A DNA stretch of 7,137 nucleotides from Acetofilamentum sp. Its GTDB lineage: Bacteria > Bacteroidota > Bacteroidia > Bacteroidales > JAFGXI01. The stretch is from NCBI GenBank assembly GCA_020720565.1, contig DYOK01000136.1, positions 1-7,137 on the forward strand, given 5' to 3'. The first letter of the stretch is position 1, and every line of letters begins with the position of its first letter. The notes beneath the pieces are model-generated. The model did no database searches, was not told the DNA's origin, and saw only the letters and a list, made by a program, of their open reading frames with translations. A program made the translations under genes and the position numbers. Positions 3,839 to 7,137 of this stretch are shown one piece after another.

Positions 3839-6310
3839 ATGAAAACTCATATTTTACTCATCGCCCTTCTGTTTTTGAATGTTCAAATTTGGGCACAGAC
3901 TTCCCTCGATAACCTAACGATTGGTTCCGACGGTATCGCTTGCGAAAAGGGAACTGAAACGCCATACACGGGCAAAGTAGCTGGCACATACAGCTCCAAT
4001 CAATGGAAATACCAAGGCGTGATGAAATTGGGTCAAAAAGACCGTTTGTGGACCGAATGGGATCAAGATGCGATGAAACGTTTGGAGTGTAACTATAAAT
4101 TGGGGGCCTTAAACGGGGTTTACAAAACTTGGTACGATTACGGTCAACTTCAAGAAGAAGGAAGCTATACCAATGGACGAAGAGTGGGGTCTTGGATAGA
4201 ATGGGATAAACTCGGTAAATCGCAACGTACAAGAATATATAAAACGGTACAAACCTTTTATGCCCCAAATCAATTAAAGTCGGAAGGCACCCTAAAAGAT
4301 GGACAAAAAAACGACCATTGGGTCGAATTTAACGAACAAGGTCAGAAAGTTTTTGAAACCCATTACAACGAAGGCGTAAAAAATGGAAAAGAAACCCAAT
4401 GGTTTGCTAACGGAAAAAAACAAACAGAAAAAATATTAAAAGACGATATCAAAACTGGGATTTGTACCGAATATTACGAAAATGGCCAGAAAAAAAGAAC
4501 AGGGCAATTCGACGATAAAGGAAATCCAAACGGGACTTGGACTTATTATGACGAATCTGGTAAAGCAATTGATACAAAAGCTTTTAAAACCGAAGTGGAG
4601 TACTATCCCAATGGCGAGAAAATGCAATTAAGTAGCTATATCAACGATCAAAAAGATGGTGTTTGGACTTGGTGGTTCGAATCGGGTCAACAAAAATTTC
4701 AAGAAAGCTACAAAGCCGGAAAACCTGATGGTGAATGGATGTGGTGGTTCGAAAATGGGGTTGTCGAAACAAAAGGAACCTATCTAATGGGTCAAAAAAC
4801 AGGTCTATGGGAAACCCGATATTCGAATGGAAACCTAAAAGAATCTGGGGAGCTTATTAACGATCAAAAGAATGGTTTATGGTTGACTTACTACGCTAAT
4901 GGTAAAAAGAACACTGAAACTCAATACGAAAAAGGTCAGAAAATCGGCACTCAAAAATCGTATCATTCGAATGGTACATTGGCATTTCAAGGACAATGTA
5001 CTAAAGGCAAATTAGAAGGTCTTGCCACTTACTATTACGACAATGGCAAAAAATCGGAAGAAGGCATGTATGTCAACGACCGCCAAAATGGAAAATGGAA
5101 ATCGTGGATATCGTCGGGTGTTGCGAGTAAAGACATTGCATACGAAACCTACTCGGCACAGTACGACAATCGCAAACTCAAAGTTATTGGCAATTACAAA
5201 GACAAAAAACAAGATGGCTTATGGGAATGGTTTCACGAAAACGGTCAAAAAAAATCGGACGAATATTATTTGAATGGCGAGCTTAATGGCGTTGTTGTGT
5301 CTTGGCACGACGATGGTCGTATCGCATTCCAAGGCGAATACAAAAATGGCAAACAAGTGGGTGTTTTCGAAGAATGGCACAAAAATCGTCAAAGAAAAGC
5401 ATTGGAAAATTACAAATCGGGGGTTAAACACGGCGAATTTAAAGAGTGGTATGCCAACGGTCAAACCAAACTGCAAGGCACTTATGTCGATGGTAAACAA
5501 CAAGGCCAATATTTAATGTGGAACGAAGACGGAAGCAAATTACTTATAAGCACCTATGTAATGGGCAAACCCGAAGGAAATTACACCGAATGGTATACCA
5601 ACGGCAATAAGAAAAAAGAAGGCGAATATAAAGAGGGCAAAGAAGATGGCCTTTGGGTGGAATGGTTCGAGAACGGAACTAAAAAGTACGAGGGCAAATA
5701 TTCCTTAGGTAAAAAGAATGCCGAATGGACCAACTGGTTCGAAAATGGTCAGAAATCGTCGGACGAAGTATATGCTGCTGGCCAACTTTCAGGCGACAGA
5801 CAAGAGTTTTATCCCAACGGCCAAACCAAAAGCAAACAAAAATATGCCAATGGCAAGCTTTCGGGCGAAGTCATCAGCTATCACGACAATGGCAAACGTC
5901 AAAGTATTTGCATTTACGCCAATGGACAACAAGCGGGTAAATATTCAGAATGGGATACGGAAGGTGTTTTGCTTACCGAAGGCATGTTTGTGGCTGGAAA
6001 AAAATCGGGATTGTGGGAGGCTTTCTATCCTAATGCCAGAAAGTTAAGCTCTGGATTGTATCAAAACGACATGCTAAATGGCAAATGGACCGACTGGAGC
6101 GATAACGGTGCCAAAGTTTGCGAAGGCGTATACAAAAACGATAAAAAACAAGGGCCATGGGTTTGCTACCACGATAATGGGGGCAAACAATATGCAGGCA
6201 GCTATTTCGACGACGAAAAAGTGGGTTTATGGCAAGAATTTGACACGCTAGGTAAAATGATAAGCGAAGAAACTTTTGCTGCACCTAGAAAACTAGCACC
6301 TAAAAAGTAA
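3839..6310 (+). CDS. Exported giant MORN-variant (YwqK-like) repeat protein
   Basis: An 823-residue protein. A signal peptide (MKTHILLIALLFLNVQIWAQ, residues 1-20) suggests export to the periplasm or beyond; no lipobox cysteine and no T9SS tail are present. After a short entry segment containing PYTGKV (42-47), residues 69-823 are 29 consecutive units with a core like GLWxEWxxNGxKxxEGxYxxGKxx. These are MORN-variant (MORN_2, YwqK-type) repeats, expected to stack beta-hairpins into an elongated solenoid. Twenty-four of the 29 are exactly 24 residues, one is 25, and units 3, 7 and 14 (117-158, 232-273, 418-459) are each 42. The last, degenerate unit runs into a basic end, APRKLAPKK. Databases often call such proteins toxin-antitoxin YwqK-family antitoxins, but nothing here supports that role; a structural, binding or surface function is likelier. 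There is no partner gene next to it. It appears monocistronic, with no clear terminator. Confidence 0.9.
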   Translation: MKTHILLIALLFLNVQIWAQTSLDNLTIGSDGIACEKGTETPYTGKVAGTYSSNQWKYQGVMKLGQKDRLWTEWDQDAMKRLECNYKLGALNGVYKTWYDYGQLQEEGSYTNGRRVGSWIEWDKLGKSQRTRIYKTVQTFYAPNQLKSEGTLKDGQKNDHWVEFNEQGQKVFETHYNEGVKNGKETQWFANGKKQTEKILKDDIKTGICTEYYENGQKKRTGQFDDKGNPNGTWTYYDESGKAIDTKAFKTEVEYYPNGEKMQLSSYINDQKDGVWTWWFESGQQKFQESYKAGKPDGEWMWWFENGVVETKGTYLMGQKTGLWETRYSNGNLKESGELINDQKNGLWLTYYANGKKNTETQYEKGQKIGTQKSYHSNGTLAFQGQCTKGKLEGLATYYYDNGKKSEEGMYVNDRQNGKWKSWISSGVASKDIAYETYSAQYDNRKLKVIGNYKDKKQDGLWEWFHENGQKKSDEYYLNGELNGVVVSWHDDGRIAFQGEYKNGKQVGVFEEWHKNRQRKALENYKSGVKHGEFKEWYANGQTKLQGTYVDGKQQGQYLMWNEDGSKLLISTYVMGKPEGNYTEWYTNGNKKKEGEYKEGKEDGLWVEWFENGTKKYEGKYSLGKKNAEWTNWFENGQKSSDEVYAAGQLSGDRQEFYPNGQTKSKQKYANGKLSGEVISYHDNGKRQSICIYANGQQAGKYSEWDTEGVLLTEGMFVAGKKSGLWEAFYPNARKLSSGLYQNDMLNGKWTDWSDNGAKVCEGVYKNDKKQGPWVCYHDNGGKQYAGSYFDDEKVGLWQEFDTLGKMISEETFAAPRKLAPKK
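4043..6307 (+). repeat. Coding tandem array, 29 MORN-variant units
   Basis: The array has a 72-bp period at the DNA level, interrupted by three 126-bp units (4187-4312, 4532-4657, 5090-5215). Units share recurrent words such as GAATGGT and AATGGCAAA but differ at many bases, so the array looks old and selected as protein rather than freshly amplified. The periodic, adenine-rich composition also produces long chance frames on both strands, none of which looks real. Confidence 0.85.
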
Positions 6311-6330
6311 TCGTTTTATATACAATACAT

Positions 6331-6423
6331 TAAAGTATTCGGTCTATTTCTTGTTTTTGTAACTGGCTATTTTACAATCTTCTCGTTTAATAAAATACGA
6401 CATTAAATTATACATCATACTTA
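6331..6423 (+). repeat. Dispersed polar repeat, copy 4
   Basis: A full 93-bp copy from TAAAGTATTCGGTCTATTTC to CATCATACTTA, about 85% identical to copy 3 by hand alignment. The opening hairpin is degraded (AGGTC/GACCT has become AAGTA/GGTCT), while the T-rich part and 3' half are well kept. It lies between two genes on the plus strand, 21 bp after the MORN gene's stop. Confidence 0.85.
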
Positions 6424-6464
6424 GAGCCTAGTTTTAACACAAATATCTAGATCAAAGGCTCTAA
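6421..6464 (+). repeat. Inverted repeat in the leader of the biotin carrier gene
   Basis: TTAGAGCC (6421-6428) and GGCTCTAA (6457-6464) are perfect 8-bp inverse copies across a 28-base loop that itself contains a CTAG pair (6428-6431, 6447-6450). It ends 22 bp before the ATG at 6487 and overlaps the last bases of repeat copy 4. It could be an operator or a leader hairpin; no T-tract follows. Confidence 0.4.
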
Positions 6465-6486
6465 ACACAATAAAATTCATTTATCT

Positions 6487-6990
6487 ATGTACACTATTCA
6501 ATTAAAAGACAAAACCTTTCAGGTCGAACTCGACAACTACCAAGCAGGAAAAGGAACTATCAATGGTCAACCTTTTAATCTCGATATTCAACGCAATGGC
6601 GATCATTTCCATGTGGTGTACAACCATCAATCGTATCAGTTAGAATTGACTCAACTCGATCCTTTGACCAAGGAGATTACTCTAAAGCTTAACCACGACA
6701 AAATGCAGTTTAAAGTGGCCGATGATCTCGATGTATTGCTTCACCGTTTGGGCATGGATAAGATGGCTCAGAAAAAAGTTAACGACGTAAGAGCGCCAAT
6801 GCCTGGGCTAGTGCTCGATGTTTTGGTCGACAAAGGTCAAGTGGTCAAAAAAGGCGATACATTGGTTATTTTAGAAGCCATGAAAATGGAAAATAACATT
6901 AAATCGCCAGTCGATGGTAAAATTGTACAAATTGCTTGTGTCCCCAAAAAAGCCGTCGAGAAAAATGATTTATTGGTAGTTTTTGAATAA
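6487..6990 (+). CDS. Biotin carboxyl carrier protein / biotinyl subunit of an acyl-CoA carboxylase or decarboxylase
   Basis: A 167-residue cytoplasmic protein. Its last 67 residues form a biotinyl (lipoyl-like) domain: RAPMPGLVLDVLV at 102-114, KKGDTLVILEAMKMENNIKSP at 121-141 with the biotin-acceptor lysine at 133 (codon 6883-6885), and a closing strand LLVVFE. The biotinylated lysine shuttles carboxyl groups between a biotin carboxylase and a carboxyltransferase. The N-terminal 95 residues (YTIQLKDKTFQVEL, then GQPFNLDIQ) resemble the beta-rich linker of Bacteroidota biotin carriers tied to propionyl-CoA, methylmalonyl-CoA or oxaloacetate-type enzymes, rather than the Ala/Pro-rich linker of E. 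coli AccB. The partner subunit genes usually found beside it are absent from the window; they may lie beyond 7137 or elsewhere. The TAA stop is formed by the first three bases of repeat copy 5. Confidence 0.9.
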   Translation: MYTIQLKDKTFQVELDNYQAGKGTINGQPFNLDIQRNGDHFHVVYNHQSYQLELTQLDPLTKEITLKLNHDKMQFKVADDLDVLLHRLGMDKMAQKKVNDVRAPMPGLVLDVLVDKGQVVKKGDTLVILEAMKMENNIKSPVDGKIVQIACVPKKAVEKNDLLVVFE

Positions 6991-7061
6991 GGTCTTCGAC
7001 CTATTTATTGTTTTTGTAACTAGCAATCCGTCAGCATTCTAGCTATGTAATATGTAATTAT
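6988..7061 (+). repeat. Dispersed polar repeat, copy 5 (3' part degraded)
   Basis: TAAGGTCTTCGACCTATTTA then TTGTTTTTGTAACT is nearly identical to copy 3; after about 7021 the match weakens (CATTCTAGCTATGTAAT). Its first three bases are the stop codon of the biotin carrier gene. The short AGGTC-TTC-GACCT hairpin followed by T-rich sequence could act as a weak terminator here, but copies elsewhere are not placed for that. Confidence 0.8.
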
Positions 7062-7137
7062 TTTAAAACATCTTTCCCCAAAAGGAAAAATGCTTTTTCA
7101 ATTCCCCTTGTCCCTCCAGATATACGGGAAAGACTTG
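7062..7137. other. Window end, no supported gene
   Basis: The last 76 bases hold a small inverted repeat (TTTCC...GGAAA, about 7073-7089). On the minus strand two frames stay open from the window edge to stops near 7060 (ends reading ...LLGKDVLK or ...FWGKMF), so the 3' end of a converging gene is possible. Neither tail is recognisable. Confidence 0.3.

Noticed and set aside
3858..4268. 136-codon minus-strand frame and other long frames within 3858-6284 on both strands
   Set aside because: Shadows produced by the 72-bp periodic MORN array; their repetitive composition mirrors the real frame.

Overview
The window reads as chromosomal DNA of an AT-rich member of the Bacteroidota. The first, truncated gene ends in a type IX secretion (Por) sorting domain. 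Promoter-like sites fit the phylum's TTG / TAnnTTTG pattern, no clear Shine-Dalgarno boxes precede the genes, and the protein families are common in that phylum. Genus or species cannot be told from this sequence.

Layout: (1) 1-417, 3' end of a secreted T9SS cargo gene, followed by a good intrinsic terminator. (2) 466-812, a gene-free stretch with a hairpin-forming repeat, a promoter and a copy of a dispersed repeat, leading into a two-gene RelE/ParE-type toxin-antitoxin operon (813-1345, genes overlapping by 19 bp). (3) 1451-2167 on the minus strand, a tetrapyrrole-methylase-fold SAM methyltransferase related to RsmI, convergent with the toxin gene. (4) 2381-3298, a bile acid:sodium symporter (BASS/SBF) family membrane protein, divergent from the methyltransferase. 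(5) 3299-3838, a 540-bp gene-free island of nested inverted, tandem and palindromic repeats. (6) 3839-6310, an exported 823-residue protein made almost wholly of MORN-variant (YwqK-like) repeats. (7) 6487-6990, a biotin carboxyl carrier protein. (8) 6991-7137, intergenic tail.

Apart from the toxin-antitoxin pair there is no sign that the genes form one pathway; each appears to be its own transcription unit. What links the intergenic gaps is a dispersed repeat of about 70-95 bp that starts TAAGGTCTTCGACCTATTT. It occurs five times (730, 1353, 2214, 6331, 6988), always in the same orientation although flanking genes point both ways. One copy also has an inverted copy of its first bases at the far end, giving a 110-bp MITE-like element. 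A second, unrelated repeat island lies at 3360-3690.

The most notable items are this polar repeat family, the composite repeat island, and the very long MORN-type array (29 units of 24 residues, with three 42-residue units). I see no clear evidence of an entirely new multi-gene system.
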